The position numbers and the translations under genes are program-made. Shown here in pieces: positions 63,626 through 64,000 of a stretch of DNA of 64,000 nt. The notes under the pieces are model-generated. The model worked only from the letters and a program-made list of their open reading frames with translations, did not search any database and was not told the DNA's origin. The first letter of the stretch is position 1, and the number at the start of each line of letters is the position of its first letter. Source of the DNA: CBDIHP01 sp965279195 (GTDB taxonomy: Bacteria; Planctomycetota; Planctomycetia; Isosphaerales; Isosphaeraceae); NCBI GenBank assembly GCA_965279195.1, contig CBDIHP010000042.1, positions 62,001 to 126,000 on the forward strand, written 5' to 3'.

Positions 63626-64000
63626 ATGGAACGAAGCGAATCGAGCGTCCGGCTGGCGAGTGCGAAGGCCTGGGCGAGGTCGACGGCCTGTCTCGCGCTG
63701 CTGGCGGCCCTCGGTTGCGGCGGCCAGGAGGGGCGGGTCACCGTCTTCCCCGCCGGCGGCAAGGTGACGGTCAACGGCGAGGTGCCCGAAGGGGCGCTCG
63801 TGATCCTCTACCCGGCAAAGTCGACCGGTTCGGAGGAGATTCGGCCCCGGGGTACGGTGAAGGCCGACGGGTCGTTCAAGCTCACCACCTACGAGGCGGA
63901 CGACGGGGCGCCGGCCGGCGACTACGCCGCGACGGTCTCGTGGAACAAGATCATCAAGCGGGGCGGCGACTTCGTCCCCGGGCCGAACCTCGTGCCCGCC
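63626..64000 (+). CDS. lipoprotein, 5' part (runs off the window)
   Basis: The first 125 codons of an exported lipoprotein. The signal peptide ends at a Cys (L-L-A-A-L-G-C, residues 25-31). The mature part reads V-T-V-F-P-A-G-G-K-V-T-V-N-G, then G-A-L-V-I-L-Y-P and G-S-F-K-L-T-T-Y, a beta-sandwich of the transthyretin/carboxypeptidase-regulatory type that is common in small planctomycete lipoproteins. The 3' end is outside the window. ATG 63626 gives the complete signal peptide. Confidence 0.8.
   Translation, partial: MERSESSVRLASAKAWARSTACLALLAALGCGGQEGRVTVFPAGGKVTVNGEVPEGALVILYPAKSTGSEEIRPRGTVKADGSFKLTTYEADDGAPAGDYAATVSWNKIIKRGGDFVPGPNLVPA

Overview
This 64 kb window is GC-rich, densely coding chromosomal DNA from a planctomycete, most likely of the Isosphaeraceae/Gemmataceae type. 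That assignment rests on lineage hallmark families seen here together: a DUF1559 pseudopilin-like protein, a DUF1549/DUF1553 cytochrome-like protein followed by a DUF1501 Tat protein, a DUF1571 lipoprotein, a giant DUF11/Calx-beta surface protein with an L-E-x-R-x-L-L-like N-terminus, a Hanks kinase beside a PP2C phosphatase, and an EF-P with an unusual loop. I saw no rRNA, tRNA, CRISPR array, prophage or transposase gene. The assignment comes from gene content only.

Layout. 1-6.1 kb: the end of a possible ketosynthase-like gene, a complete FabF-type ketosynthase, a membrane-anchored alpha/beta hydrolase, a GH3-family protein and a DUF1571 lipoprotein that looks frameshifted. 6.3-10.4 kb: a stand-alone receiver protein, a NicO-type Ni/Co transporter with a fused N-terminal domain, an enolase-superfamily epimerase overlapping an alpha/beta hydrolase, and a small basic protein. 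10.4-15.9 kb (minus strand): HicA/HicB, a secreted cyanophycinase-like protein, a secreted HExxH protein, a membrane protein and an aspartase/fumarase-family lyase. 16.1-21.3 kb: fused CbiE-CbiT (CobL), a PIG-L deacetylase, PP2C, a Ser/Thr kinase and a small ribbon-helix-helix-like protein. 21.5-28.6 kb: full-length Lhr helicase, then an LpxH-like metallophosphoesterase, kynurenine formamidase and kynureninase in one tight run behind an extended -10 promoter. 28.7-35.6 kb: a small lipoprotein, the DUF1559 protein, M28 and M20 peptidases, a small secreted protein, a second PIG-L deacetylase and an ATP-grasp ligase, with inverted-repeat elements between several of them.

35.7-45.1 kb: EF-P, an O-methyltransferase, serine acetyltransferase, a methyltransferase, a GH13 glycosidase, a large secreted hydrolase-like protein, a zinc-ribbon membrane protein and a second stand-alone receiver. 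45.3-49.9 kb: a 1510-residue surface protein ending at a strong terminator. 50.1-56.8 kb: a compact operon (DUF1549/1553, DUF1501, CE15-like esterase, LRR protein) that looks devoted to extracellular carbohydrate or sulfated-polymer metabolism, closed by a bidirectional terminator. 56.8-64 kb: PdxH, OsmC, M61 peptidase, DMT transporter, SDR oxidoreductase, M29 aminopeptidase and the start of a lipoprotein.

The parts most worth a second look are two families of small inverted-repeat elements (one supplies the stop codon of the GH13 gene), the Asn at the EF-P loop tip, the hydrolase-like protein that lacks its Ser nucleophile, the DUF1571 frameshift, and the MPE-KynB-KynU operon. I did not find a convincing large new defence or biosynthetic system. 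Most functions are inferred from motifs read by eye, without database searches.
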